Shown: positions 18,519 through 26,737 of the stretch, one piece after another | How the letters are laid out: each line of letters opens with the position of its first letter | Position numbering within the stretch: the stretch's first letter is position 1 | Origin: Novipirellula aureliae | GTDB lineage: Bacteria; Planctomycetota; Planctomycetia; Pirellulales; Pirellulaceae | Length of the DNA: 64,000 bases | Direction of reading: 5' to 3' | Assembly: GCF_007860185.1 (NCBI RefSeq) | Contig: NZ_SJPY01000001.1 | Coordinates: 62,001 to 126,000, forward strand | The notes under the pieces: model-generated | The model's input: only the letters and a program-made list of their open reading frames with translations | What the model was told of the DNA's origin: nothing | Databases searched by the model: none | Program-made: the position numbers and the translations under genes

Positions 18519-19613
18519 ATGCCTGAACTAACGCCTGAAACCGTACAAGCTGCCATCGAGTCGTACCCTGACCCTGAAACCGGGCGTCCCATTGGATCGA
18601 TGGGCCAGATTAAAGAAATCACCGTCGATGGGCAATCGACAACCATCACCATTGGCATCACCACCCATTCGCGACCCATTGCCGACGAGGTCGCTGACCG
18701 CATCGAATCGAAAGTGGCTGCAGCATTACCTGGCACCAAGGTTGAAGTCAAATTCGTCGACCATACCCGTCCACCAGCTCGCTTGGGACAAGTCGGAATA
18801 CGCGTCAAAAGCGTCATCGCTGTCGGCAGTGGCAAAGGAGGCGTCGGCAAGAGTACGGTCGCGGCATCGATCGCTTTGACACTGCGGCAAATGGGCTCGA
18901 AAGTCGGTTTGATGGATTCGGATGTCTACGGTCCGAGCGTCCCTCATTTACTTGGATTGTCGGGCCGTCCAGCGGTGAGCGAGGAAAAAAAGATCCAACC
19001 GATTATGCTCAACGGGCCAGGTGAATTGCCACCGATGCCAGTGATGTCGATGGGTTTTTTGGTCGAAGCCGACCAAGCGGTGATTTGGCGAGGCCCGATG
19101 TTGCACGGATCGATCAACCAATTCCTTGGCGACACCAACTGGGGCGAACTCGATTACTTGGTCATTGACTTGCCGCCAGGAACAGGCGACGTCGTGCTGA
19201 CGTTGTCTCAAGCCCTGCCGCTCGCCGGTTCGGTTGTCGTTTGCACACCACAAGAAGTGGCGCTTCTTGATGCAATCAAAGCAATCAGCATGTTCCGAAA
19301 GGTCAACATTCCGATCTTGGGAATGGTTGAAAACATGAGCGGATTCATGTGCCCCGACTGTGGAAAAACGTACGACATTTTCGGGCGAGGTGGAGCACGT
19401 GATCGAGCGGAAGAATTGAAGGTTCCCTTCCTGGGGGGCTTGCCGATCGAGATGAATCTTCGGATTGCCGGTGACGAAGGACGATTGGCGGAAGAGCTTG
19501 CCGAAAACACTCAAGCTCGTGCGCCAATCGAAGCAATCTCTAAAGCTCTTGTCCGTACAATTGCGGCCAAAGCTGCCCAAAACCCACCCAAACCAGCACT
19601 GCCGACCTTGTAG
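18519..19613 (+). CDS. apbC: Mrp/ApbC/NBP35-type iron-sulfur cluster carrier ATPase
   Basis: The 364-residue protein combines an N-terminal MIP18/DUF59-like domain (residues about 1-85) with a ParA-fold ATPase. It shows the deviant P-loop GSGKGGVGKSTVAASIALT, a switch LMDSDVYGPSVPHLLG, LVIDLPPGTGDVVLTLSQ and the cluster-binding FMCPDCGK. Proteins of this type carry Fe-S clusters to apoproteins in the cytoplasm. The gene follows the palindromic array and ends before a strong bidirectional hairpin terminator. The apbC symbol follows common usage, and mrp is an equivalent name. Confidence 0.94.
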   Translation: MPELTPETVQAAIESYPDPETGRPIGSMGQIKEITVDGQSTTITIGITTHSRPIADEVADRIESKVAAALPGTKVEVKFVDHTRPPARLGQVGIRVKSVIAVGSGKGGVGKSTVAASIALTLRQMGSKVGLMDSDVYGPSVPHLLGLSGRPAVSEEKKIQPIMLNGPGELPPMPVMSMGFLVEADQAVIWRGPMLHGSINQFLGDTNWGELDYLVIDLPPGTGDVVLTLSQALPLAGSVVVCTPQEVALLDAIKAISMFRKVNIPILGMVENMSGFMCPDCGKTYDIFGRGGARDRAEELKVPFLGGLPIEMNLRIAGDEGRLAEELAENTQARAPIEAISKALVRTIAAKAAQNPPKPALPTL

Positions 19614-19691
19614 AAATTCCTGCAGTGTAGCCGCTAGCCCGGATCATCGTGAAGGGTCATCATGAATCGGCTAAAGCCTGCACTCCAACAA

Positions 19692-19725
19692 AAAACCTCG
19701 CCGATCATACGATTGGCGAGGTTTT
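19692..19725. terminator. Bidirectional rho-independent terminator
   Basis: AAAACCTCGCC and GGCGAGGTTTT form an 11-bp stem with a 12-base loop and A/T tracts on both sides. It lies between the convergent Mrp-type ATPase and Cys-rich protein genes and can serve both. Confidence 0.85.
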
Positions 19726-19767
19726 CGATTTTGAACCAGCCGAGCAAATCTCTCGGCTTTGCACTGA

Positions 19768-20358
19768 CTAGATATCGGTGTTTTCTTTCGCAGCTGCTTC
19801 TTTCGCAGCTGAACCTACTCCGTCTGCCTCCACTTCTGGAACGGGAGGAGCATCGCTGCTGCTCTCGACGGCATCCGCAGCTGCTGCAGCTGGTTCTGCT
19901 GTTGCGTCCGCTGCTTCCGAAGCAGCTTCTGCTTCCGAAGTTGTTACGCTACCTGGAACCAATGTTTCGCCGGGAGCAAGATCGAGAGCTTCCGAGCTAG
20001 CTTCCATCGGGGATTGCATCGTCGATCCGCCGCCATCTACGACGACTCCACCACCACAAGAGGTGCAACCTTGTGCGACAGGTGCTGCAACCGACTGGCC
20101 ACAGCAACTTGGTGCTGGTGCACAGCAACTTGGTTCTGGAGTGCAGCAACTTGGTGCTGGTGCACAGCAAGTTGGTGCTGGAGTGCAGCAAGTCGGTGCG
20201 CACCTGTTCTTCGCAGCGCAAAGCCGCGAGAACAAACCACCACCGCAGTGTCGGTTACCAAAAATCCCTGCTTCGGCATTGCCGCTAAAAGCGATCGTGG
20301 AACCAATCATCAGCGTGAAGGCAGCCATACTGCTTACTAAAGTTCGATTCATCTTCAT
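19768..20358 (-). CDS. Exported Cys/Pro-rich repeat protein
   Basis: The ATG at 20358 is chosen because GGGAGA lies six bases upstream. An ATG directly before it is nearly as good. The signal peptide (SSMAAFTLMIGSTIAFSGN, cleaved near AEAG) is followed by a short Cys-containing segment. Six near-identical CC(T/A)P(A/E)P units follow, each with a vicinal cysteine pair. A Gly-rich linker and an acidic Ala/Glu/Ser-rich tail of about 90 residues complete the protein. It probably ends up in the envelope, where the cysteine pairs could cross-link or bind metal. That is inference. Similar CCAPAP-type proteins are common in Pirellulaceae. Confidence 0.8.
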   Translation of the reverse strand: MKMNRTLVSSMAAFTLMIGSTIAFSGNAEAGIFGNRHCGGGLFSRLCAAKNRCAPTCCTPAPTCCAPAPSCCTPEPSCCAPAPSCCGQSVAAPVAQGCTSCGGGVVVDGGGSTMQSPMEASSEALDLAPGETLVPGSVTTSEAEAASEAADATAEPAAAAADAVESSSDAPPVPEVEADGVGSAAKEAAAKENTDI

Positions 20359-21178
20359 CATATTCTCCCAAAGTTTCTGAGCTGGGTGCGTTCCGATTCG
20401 CACATCTTCATCAAGGCGACGTCCCGTCACCCACTCGAAAACATGGACAAACCGCCGGTTACATCACCGACTACCGAATGACCATGATTGCTGCTGATCG
20501 CCACTCCCCATAACGCAAACCAGCGTTAGATAGTTGAATCAGGGGGGGTTACGCCGTATTTGCAGCTAACGTGATTTTCAAGATACAGTAACCCTGGGGC
20601 ACCCTATGTCAATCACCCAAACGACAAATTCGCTCCATATTTACCATTGTGACGTAGCTTGTAAGCCTTATGCCACGCTCCAAGTGATCGCATCAAGCAC
20701 CACAACCAACCCGAAAGTGCACATTGGAACACATACCAAGAGCTAACCCAAAGGCTAGCGGCAGACAATCATTGACCGCAGTGGATGTTGCCAAACCCCC
20801 TACCGAGCGGGGCGGGGGGGGGGGGGGATTTTTTTGGTTCTATCGCATGGTACCGGCAGCATCCGGCCGCCGCTGACACAGCTTGCAGTCTGAGAACATA
20901 GGCGCACGGCCTTCAAACACGACTTTCAACACGACTTTCAGGCACGAAATTTGAGCCTGAGAAATTTGAGTGCGAAAAATTGACACGCCGTTAACAAGCC
21001 ACACGATCAGGGAGGAGATTGTCGACAGCTCGCCTTCCGACTCGCACCGCTCACGGTTAGACTGTGGGTTGACCGCTAACGAAATCTTTTGCGAATCAAA
21101 TACTTGAACACGGATCCAATTCCAACGACAAACGGACGCATTCGCAAACGTCGTCACAAACGTTCTGCACGAAGAAGT
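20359..21178. other. Intergenic region with a G14 tract
   Basis: About 820 bases without a convincing gene. A run of 14 G followed by A and seven T lies at about 20,814-20,835. An in-frame TTG at 21,089 could extend the next gene, but an ATG at 21,179 is preferred. The region between the divergent genes should hold both promoters. No operator is recognisable. Confidence 0.55.
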
Positions 21179-22927
21179 ATGCGGACTCGTCCATTGGTCA
21201 CTCGTTTAATGGGCATGGAAACCGAATACGCCACGCTATGTGCTGATCCACAAAAGATTGACAGCGACGAGTTACCCCCGTCAGGTTTTGTCTACGACCA
21301 GATTTGTGAAGCCATTCGTCGTGATCAGCCGACCGCGAAAGGCTTGTTTGACAACGAGCAACTGTTCCTTGCCAATGGCGGAGCGGTTTCCTTCGAGTCT
21401 CATCCACTGATGCACACCCAGCCGGGCGGATTGATTGAAGTAGCAACCCCCGAGGTGCGTAGCCCTGAAGAACTTTTAGCCTGTCAACGTTCGATCGACC
21501 AATTGGTCGCAGACGCAACGGCCGATTCGGAAACAAGTTTTGACATACGAGTACTAAAAAACAGCTCCGATGCCCTCGGACACATCTACGGTTGCCAAGA
21601 AAACTACGAAGCGGTCGTGGCGAGTGGCATTTGGCTGGTCGTTTACCGAAGCTTCATTTTGTTGTTATGGATGATGCAGGTTGCCAGTCTTCTACTGTCA
21701 CTTCCGCTGCTATGGGGCATGTTGACGATCAGCTACCTTTCTCGCATTTGGCAGCGAAAAGACCGAGTCCGTGATCGGGAATCGGAAGAGACGGTGGATT
21801 GGGACGCTGACGCCGATTTATCATACGAAAGCGGTCTTGATGCGACATTTGAGAGTGTTCCCCCTTGGTTGACATTGGCCTTTGTTCAGGTTCTCCGCCT
21901 GATTCATTTCCCCGCGGTGATCCTATTGCGGGTTGTCGCCAAGCACATCGCATTTCGCCCGCAACGACGCTATCTGATTGCCTACTTCGCTTCGCGTCCA
22001 TCGATCTGTGGTGCTGGCAACTTGGACCACGCGGGACGTTTTCGATTGAGTGCCAAAGCGATGGCAATCGATTGCATCGCAGATATGGGCGGTTTTCGTG
22101 GTGAACGACCCGTTTTCGTATTCGGGCATTGGCTAAACCAGTTTTGTGCGAAATCGTTTATCTCGCTTTCTTCCACCGCTAAAATGTTTTCTCGTGTCCA
22201 ACGACTACAGATCGGCCTGTCTGATTCGAACATGTCCGACCACGCGGAATATGTCAAGTTTGCGTCAACCTCTTTGTTACTTGACATGATCGAAGCGGGC
22301 GAGGTCAGCGAATTGCCTGTTTTGAAACAGAGTGTTGCATCGATCCATCGCATTGGTTCGGATTGGAACATGATATCGCGAGTGCCGACCAATCGTGGAG
22401 AGTTGTCGGCACTTGAGATCCAAAGAATGTACCTAGCTGCTGCTAAAGCGTTTGTTGCACAAACGCCAGTGCCTTGGCTGGGGGAATCGCTGACCGTGAT
22501 CACTCGCTGGGAATCGCTCATCGACTGCGTCAACGCATTTCGCCATGACCAAGATCCTCAGCACCTCCTGCAATCTCACTCAGCCATTGGACGAATCGAT
22601 TGGCTAACGAAGCACTGGGTGATGGAGAGTTTGGAAGCGGCCGAATCAGGCGAGGTATCGTGGAGCGACAAGAAAAAGATTGACTTGCGCTACCACGAAT
22701 TGTCGCCCGATGGTTACTACTATCAACTCTTGGAAGCTCGACCCGATGTCATCCTCGTCGACCAAGATCTGGTACAGCGTAGGCGGCGAAGCCCACCCGC
22801 TGGATCGCCAGCGGCAAAGCGAGGGTGGATGATCCGCGAATTCTCAGGCTCCGAAGAAGCGATTCAAACCGAATGGACCCACGCCATGATCGGGCGCGGT
22901 CGCAAAAGAAGGCGGGTTAATTTTTGA
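21179..22927 (+). CDS. PafA/Dop-like carboxylate-amine ligase-fold protein with a membrane insertion
   Basis: The N-terminus MRTRPLVTRLMGMETEYATL matches the glutamate-bearing strand that opens Pup ligase PafA and deamidase Dop. The C-terminal half keeps CGAGNLDHAGRFRLSAKAM, the segment LQIGLSDSNMSDHAEYVKFA (compare GDANM..a.ylK in the family) and RIDWLTKHWV with KKIDLRYHELSPDGYYYQL. Between them, residues about 145-270 hold two or three hydrophobic segments and a charged acidic stretch that PafA and Dop lack. The usual TRDEPHAD-like loop is not recognisable. It may act on a Pup-like protein or on another carboxylate substrate at the membrane. No pup, mpa or proteasome gene is nearby. The start is inferred from an AGAAG site before the ATG. 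Confidence 0.75.
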   Translation: MRTRPLVTRLMGMETEYATLCADPQKIDSDELPPSGFVYDQICEAIRRDQPTAKGLFDNEQLFLANGGAVSFESHPLMHTQPGGLIEVATPEVRSPEELLACQRSIDQLVADATADSETSFDIRVLKNSSDALGHIYGCQENYEAVVASGIWLVVYRSFILLLWMMQVASLLLSLPLLWGMLTISYLSRIWQRKDRVRDRESEETVDWDADADLSYESGLDATFESVPPWLTLAFVQVLRLIHFPAVILLRVVAKHIAFRPQRRYLIAYFASRPSICGAGNLDHAGRFRLSAKAMAIDCIADMGGFRGERPVFVFGHWLNQFCAKSFISLSSTAKMFSRVQRLQIGLSDSNMSDHAEYVKFASTSLLLDMIEAGEVSELPVLKQSVASIHRIGSDWNMISRVPTNRGELSALEIQRMYLAAAKAFVAQTPVPWLGESLTVITRWESLIDCVNAFRHDQDPQHLLQSHSAIGRIDWLTKHWVMESLEAAESGEVSWSDKKKIDLRYHELSPDGYYYQLLEARPDVILVDQDLVQRRRRSPPAGSPAAKRGWMIREFSGSEEAIQTEWTHAMIGRGRKRRRVNF

Positions 22928-23011
22928 TTGATGGAATATTGTAGGGGCGTTGACGAAAGCGGCGTAGCGGATAAAACTATGTCGAAATTGCCAAACAGAT
23001 TCAGGTTCCAC

Positions 23012-23096
<85 letters not shown>

Positions 23097-23097
23097 T

Positions 23098-23118
23098 CCC
23101 GTAAATTACGGGGTTTTC
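23098..23118 (+). terminator. Hairpin directly after tRNA-Leu
   Basis: CCCGT-AAATT-ACGGG followed by GTTTTC. It is a short stem with a T tract and is compatible with tRNA termination. Confidence 0.5.
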
Positions 23119-23128
23119 TAATCGCCCC

Positions 23129-23153
23129 AAAACTGCCTTTTTTGGCAGTTTTT
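23129..23153 (+). terminator. Rho-independent terminator
   Basis: AAAACTGCC and GGCAGTTTT form a 9-bp stem with a T-rich loop and a T tail. It separates tRNA-Leu from the integrase gene. Confidence 0.8.
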
Positions 23154-23296
23154 CGACTTTGGGGACAAAATGGGGACAATGTTGAGGCTGCGTTTACTTC
23201 GCATTGCCTATCAACGCTTCTCCCCTTTCTTGCACTGCGATTGCCTTGGCTTTGGATCGCTGGCTCTTTCCGCATCCCCTGCGGACAATCCAAACC

Positions 23297-24508
23297 ATGG
23301 CTTCCCTAGAACAAAGAAACGGCTTTTACCGCGTTGTCTTCCGCTATGGCGGACAGAAATTCTCTCGCTCTCTGAAAACAACCAATCAGCGAACAGCGCG
23401 GCTAACTTTTGACCAGCTCGAAGACAACCTTCGGCGATTGGAACTTGGCACCCTAATCTTGGAACCGGGTGCCGACGTTGCAGCAGTGCTGCTATCCTCG
23501 GGGGCGATCAGTAAGCAGCCCAAAGCGAGCGCCCGCATATTGTTCGGCGACATGCTTGATCGCTACATCGCAAGCATCCCCGAAACTTCCATCGAGCAAA
23601 CGACCAGGGGCATGCTGGGCACTCACGTCAAACACCTGAAACGCTTGTTTGGTATTCGTTTCAAGCCTTCCGAGATAACCCTTGAGAAGCTGCAAGCCTA
23701 CGTGAACAATCGCGCCGCTGAGAAAGGAATTCGAGGTCGAACGGTCAGCGCAGTGACAATCGGCAAGGAACTCACGACGCTAAAGACAGCATGGAGTTGG
23801 GCGGGTGAGTCGGGATTTGTTCATGCGGAACTGCCGAATCGATCTCGCCTCCGTATGCCAAAAACGGAGGAGAAACCGCCGTTCAAGACGTGGGTTGAGA
23901 TTGAGCGGATTATCAACCGGGCTCAGTTAAGCGAATCGGAGGCTCGAGACTATTGGGACTGTGTCTATTTGAACCAGGAAGAGATCGCCGACTTGCTAAC
24001 CGACATCGCTGCTTTCGAGGTCTATTCGTTTATCTTTCCGATGTTCGCGGCTGCTGCCTACACCGGGGCACGCCGCAGCGAACTGCTGCGTTCACAGATT
24101 GAAGACGTTGATCTTGAAACAGGGGTGTTCGTGATTCGGGAAAAGAAGAGAATCAAGGGCACACGGTCCACGCGTTCGGTCCCCATTTCGCCAAAGCTAT
24201 CTGAGATTCTGACTACCTGGTTCGATCAGCATCCCGGCGGCAGAAACACCTTCTCGCTTACCGGCGAGCCCCTCTCGCCAGACCAAGCCCACGACTACTT
24301 CGTCCGTACACTGGAGAATTCCAAGTGGGACACCCTGCGTGGCTGGCATGTGCTGCGACATAGCTTCATCAGCAATTGTGCTTCCGCCGGCGTCGATCAG
24401 CGAATGATCGACGATTGGGTGGGCCACCAGACGGAGGCTATGCGCCGTCGCTATCGTCACCTGTTCCCCGCAAAACAGAAAGAAGCCTTGGCTGCCGTGT
24501 TTAGCTAG
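23297..24508 (+). CDS. Tyrosine recombinase/integrase of the tRNA-Leu element
   Basis: The ATG at 23297 gives a 403-residue integrase starting MASLEQRNGFYRVVFRYGGQ, an AP2-like arm-binding start. The open frame reaches back to 23204 without similarity. It has a SAM-like core-binding domain (residues about 85-190) and a catalytic domain with Arg in YTGARRSELLRSQIEDVD, HxxR in GWHVLRHSFISNCASAG, His in DDWVGHQTEAMRRRY and the nucleophile Tyr in the same segment. The location 200 bases from the tRNA 3' end is the standard layout of an integrative element, with excision and integration at the tRNA. Confidence 0.93.
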   Translation: MASLEQRNGFYRVVFRYGGQKFSRSLKTTNQRTARLTFDQLEDNLRRLELGTLILEPGADVAAVLLSSGAISKQPKASARILFGDMLDRYIASIPETSIEQTTRGMLGTHVKHLKRLFGIRFKPSEITLEKLQAYVNNRAAEKGIRGRTVSAVTIGKELTTLKTAWSWAGESGFVHAELPNRSRLRMPKTEEKPPFKTWVEIERIINRAQLSESEARDYWDCVYLNQEEIADLLTDIAAFEVYSFIFPMFAAAAYTGARRSELLRSQIEDVDLETGVFVIREKKRIKGTRSTRSVPISPKLSEILTTWFDQHPGGRNTFSLTGEPLSPDQAHDYFVRTLENSKWDTLRGWHVLRHSFISNCASAGVDQRMIDDWVGHQTEAMRRRYRHLFPAKQKEALAAVFS

Positions 24509-24581
24509 GGCAATCGTTTATTGCCATTTATCGCCACACCTGGTATTCTTGAGGAGAACCATGATTCAGGAGAATTCCCCT

Positions 24582-24830
24582 ATGTCCAGCTCGCTTAATC
24601 TCTCGCTCACAGACGAACTTCGAGCCTTCGTGAACCAGAATTCTGGTGACGGCACCCTGTATGCGACGCCGAGCGAATATGTCCGAGACTTACTAAGGCA
24701 ACAGAAAGCCCGTCAGGAAGCCGCATCAGCTCGTGACGCCATCATCGAAGGCTACCAGGATGCAATCGAAGGCCGAACCTTCGAGTTCAAGGGCGACTTG
24801 CAGAGCTTGCTGAAGAAGGTCAAGAAGTGA
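24582..24830 (+). CDS. parD: ParD-family antitoxin
   Basis: The 82-residue protein begins MSSSLNLSLTDELRAFV, a ribbon-helix-helix DNA-binding domain of the ParD/CopG type, followed by an intrinsically flexible charged tail that would wrap the toxin. An alternative ATG at 24561 adds seven residues. Both starts have a good AGGAG. Antitoxins of this type repress their own operon. It overlaps parE by four bases (GTGA), which couples translation. Confidence 0.9.
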   Translation: MSSSLNLSLTDELRAFVNQNSGDGTLYATPSEYVRDLLRQQKARQEAASARDAIIEGYQDAIEGRTFEFKGDLQSLLKKVKK

Positions 24831-25216
24831 GCAAACGCAAACCAACCACGGTTCGCGTTCACCTCACCGAGCGTGCGCTTCGAGACATTGCCCAGATCGA
24901 ACAGTATTCGATTGAGCAATTCGGCAAGGCGACTGCCAAGCGGTATCTCAGCGACCTAGAAGCAGCGATTCATCGTCTCGCTGAACATCCTGGATTGTTG
25001 ACTCAGACGACCGATTTCCATCCGTCGCTGCATTTCTACCGCTCTGGTCGTCACGTGCTGGTCTGCGACAGGCAAGCGGACGGCATTGTCATTCTGACAC
25101 TGCTGCACGCAACGATGGACATTCCCGAGCGTCTCAGCGAACTCGAACCGACGCTGCGAGCGGAGACGGAATTGCTGAACCGAAAACTCCAGCAAGCGAA
25201 GAAGAGTTCCGACTAA
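24827..25216 (+). CDS. parE: ParE/RelE-superfamily toxin
   Basis: The 129-residue protein starts with GTG overlapping the parD stop and shows the ParE pattern: LTERALRDIAQIEQYSIEQF, AKRYLSDLEAAIHRLAEHPG, HFYRSGRHVLVCDRQADGIV and ILTLLHATMDIPERL. ParE toxins poison DNA gyrase. The related RelE toxins cut mRNA, and ParE is favoured by the ParD partner. The last 25 residues (ELLNRKLQQAKKSSD and before) extend past the usual end. The pair probably stabilises the element. Confidence 0.88.
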   Translation: MSKRKPTTVRVHLTERALRDIAQIEQYSIEQFGKATAKRYLSDLEAAIHRLAEHPGLLTQTTDFHPSLHFYRSGRHVLVCDRQADGIVILTLLHATMDIPERLSELEPTLRAETELLNRKLQQAKKSSD

Positions 25217-25226
25217 CGGGCACCCC

Positions 25227-25496
25227 TCACTGAATCGGAAGCAAACCCTCGTTTCGGATTCGATCAAGTTCCTCGTGCGAGATGATCCACTCTTTCGCAC
25301 GGCCTCGCCCACACGCCCGCTTCTCTGCGAGAACGCGACGAAGCCGACACCACTCGCGAACCGTGAACTCCGCCCGCTGGAGCATCTTCGCTACCTCGGC
25401 GGTCGTGTAGTATTCTTTTGCTTGCTCTTGCTCAATCAGTGTTGACAATAGAATCTCAATACGGTCGAGACGGGTTGATAGTTCTGTCTCACTCAC
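25227..25496 (-). CDS. Helix-turn-helix protein, excisionase-like
   Basis: A GTG at 25496 with AAGGA upstream gives 90 residues. The N-terminal part is a short coiled coil (LSTRLDRIEILLSTLIEQEQ). The rest is a MerR/excisionase-type winged helix (YYTTAEVAKMLQRAEFTVREW) with a second recognition segment (GRAKEWIISHEELDRI). Such proteins act as directionality factors or regulators of mobile elements. It is convergent with parE, ten bases away. Confidence 0.8.
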   Translation of the reverse strand: MSETELSTRLDRIEILLSTLIEQEQAKEYYTTAEVAKMLQRAEFTVREWCRLRRVLAEKRACGRGRAKEWIISHEELDRIRNEGLLPIQ

Positions 25497-25964
25497 AGTT
25501 GTTCCTTCCGGCTTGCGTAACAAGTAATTCCTCTTTCTGAACAGTCTAATCTCTGTACCCAAATCACCCTAGAATTTGGCCCGCCATACGGCACCACCTG
25601 AGCGGTTTCTCGCGACAGTATTTCCCCTTTTTACGACGCTTATGAAACCCTTCTTCGGTGACACGTTGGTCACCGCCGCCAGCCGCCATTCTTTCTCGTT
25701 TTGTAATGCCGGCTGATTAAGTGGAAATGGATTTGGTATTCCCTCCCGACTTTCGTCGCAATCAACGCTCGCGCCAGACAGAGTCTGTCACTCGCCTTGA
25801 CCCCGCTCCCACGGTCTCCACGCTTACCAAACCCAAAGAACATCATTTTGTTTTTGTATCCAAATGGCCTTGAACGCTTGTGAAAGGCCATTCGGAAGCA
25901 AAAACATGCCTCGGAGCGGCACCTAACAACACCGGGCAAAACGCTCGACAATTGGAGATAAACC
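25497..25964. other. Intergenic region, no gene seen
   Basis: The open frames here lack coding character. The region would hold the promoters of the divergent HTH gene and the mobile-element protein gene at 25,965. Confidence 0.5.
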
Positions 25965-26279
25965 ATGATCAATCAGAAACCAACAAATGCAAAAATGCCC
26001 TTACCCATCATCCTTTCTAAATTCCCGATAGGTCGCTTATGCGCTACGCCAGGGGCTGAGAAAACCTTGGAGGACTACGAATTACATGAAATGGTGCAGC
26101 GTCACGCCTCGTGTGATTGGGGCGACTGCTGCGAGCATGACCGCCAAGCAAATAACAACGCCCTACTTACCGGCGCTCGCCTGTTTTCGGTTTACCGAAA
26201 CAGATCGGGCGAAAAGATCTGGGTCATCACGGAAGCCGACCGCCGCTCGACAACTGTCTTGCTCCCTTCGGAGTACTAA
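25965..26279 (+). CDS. Small conserved mobile-element protein
   Basis: The 104-residue protein has the recurring pattern of a small protein frequent on plasmids and integrative elements: ASCDWGDCCEHDRQANNNAL, LFSVYRNRSGEKIWVITEADR and RSTTVLLPSEY. It has sometimes been mislabelled as a type I restriction subunit. Its function is unknown. GGAGATAAACC precedes the ATG and a strong terminator follows, so it is probably monocistronic. Confidence 0.8.
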   Translation: MINQKPTNAKMPLPIILSKFPIGRLCATPGAEKTLEDYELHEMVQRHASCDWGDCCEHDRQANNNALLTGARLFSVYRNRSGEKIWVITEADRRSTTVLLPSEY

Positions 26280-26285
26280 GCACCG

Positions 26286-26319
26286 AAGCCGAAGCCGGCA
26301 GTAACACCGGCTTCGGCTT
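26286..26319 (+). terminator. Rho-independent terminator
   Basis: AAGCCGAAGCCGG and CCGGCTTCGGCTT form a 13-bp stem with an 8-base loop, followed by TCCAAAATTTTT. It terminates the small mobile-element gene just upstream. Confidence 0.85.
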
Positions 26320-26352
26320 TCCAAAATTTTTGCGCTACGTTCCGTAGCGAAT

Positions 26353-26580
26353 TTACTCGCCCTGCTGCTTCGAGAATATCCAAGTATGGGCTTGATCACT
26401 GACCTTGGATATCAGCGGCAAATCATCTCTTCCAAACCGGGATGATTCAACCCAGCTCTCCCCATTCTTGAATAGCCGCGTCAAGGTTGTCGTATACTTC
26501 ACTCCATGCTTTGTTTGGTTCTCCCAAATGGTCGCCTTGATCAATCCCATCCGAAATTCTTTCACAGGTGGCTTGCTCAT
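26353..26580 (-). CDS. Small mobile-element protein, paralogue of the one at 36,434
   Basis: The ATG at 26580 with AGGAAG upstream gives 75 residues. It aligns almost end to end with the product of 36,434-36,695. Shared features are EFRMGLIKATIWEN versus EVRMGRVKAAIWAN, SRFGRDDLPLISKVSDQAHTWIF versus SFGRDDLPLVAKVVDKAHDWIF, and a central YTTTLTRLFKNGESW versus NVTISRIYKDGEQW. The compact beta-rich shape suggests a DNA- or nucleotide-binding accessory protein, but no function is known to me. Confidence 0.75.
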   Translation of the reverse strand: MSKPPVKEFRMGLIKATIWENQTKHGVKYTTTLTRLFKNGESWVESSRFGRDDLPLISKVSDQAHTWIFSKQQGE

Positions 26581-26737
26581 TATTATCTTCCTCATCGGTA
26601 TCAAGTAAGAATGCCGGCAGCTGACCAACTGCCGGTGGGTGCAACATCCCGCACCAAGGGCAACACAGCGGCTGGAACGGCGCGAACCAGACGCTTGCAC
26701 ATTTCTCGCAGTCCGCACGAAACCATTCAGCTGTCAT
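26447..26737 (-). CDS. Small zinc-ribbon-like protein, overlapping its neighbours
   Basis: The ATG lies 11 bases inside the end of the MT-A70-like gene. The 96-residue frame starts TAEWFRADCEKCASVWFAPF and continues CCPWCGMLHPPAV, giving two CxxC pairs typical of a zinc ribbon. The second half overlaps the next gene by 134 bases in another frame, and the true C-terminus may therefore be poorly constrained. No clear ribosome binding site is seen, and translational coupling from the upstream gene is likely. Confidence 0.45.
   Translation of the reverse strand: MTAEWFRADCEKCASVWFAPFQPLCCPWCGMLHPPAVGQLPAFLLDTDEEDNNEQATCERISDGIDQGDHLGEPNKAWSEVYDNLDAAIQEWGELG

Noticed and set aside
19778-20380. 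Plus-strand open frame opposite the Cys-rich gene
   Set aside because: It is the mirror of a repetitive gene. The minus-strand frame has a signal peptide and ribosome binding site.
25670-25972. Open frame of 100 codons on the minus strand
   Set aside because: No features or ribosome binding site, and it lies in what looks like the promoter region of two divergent genes.
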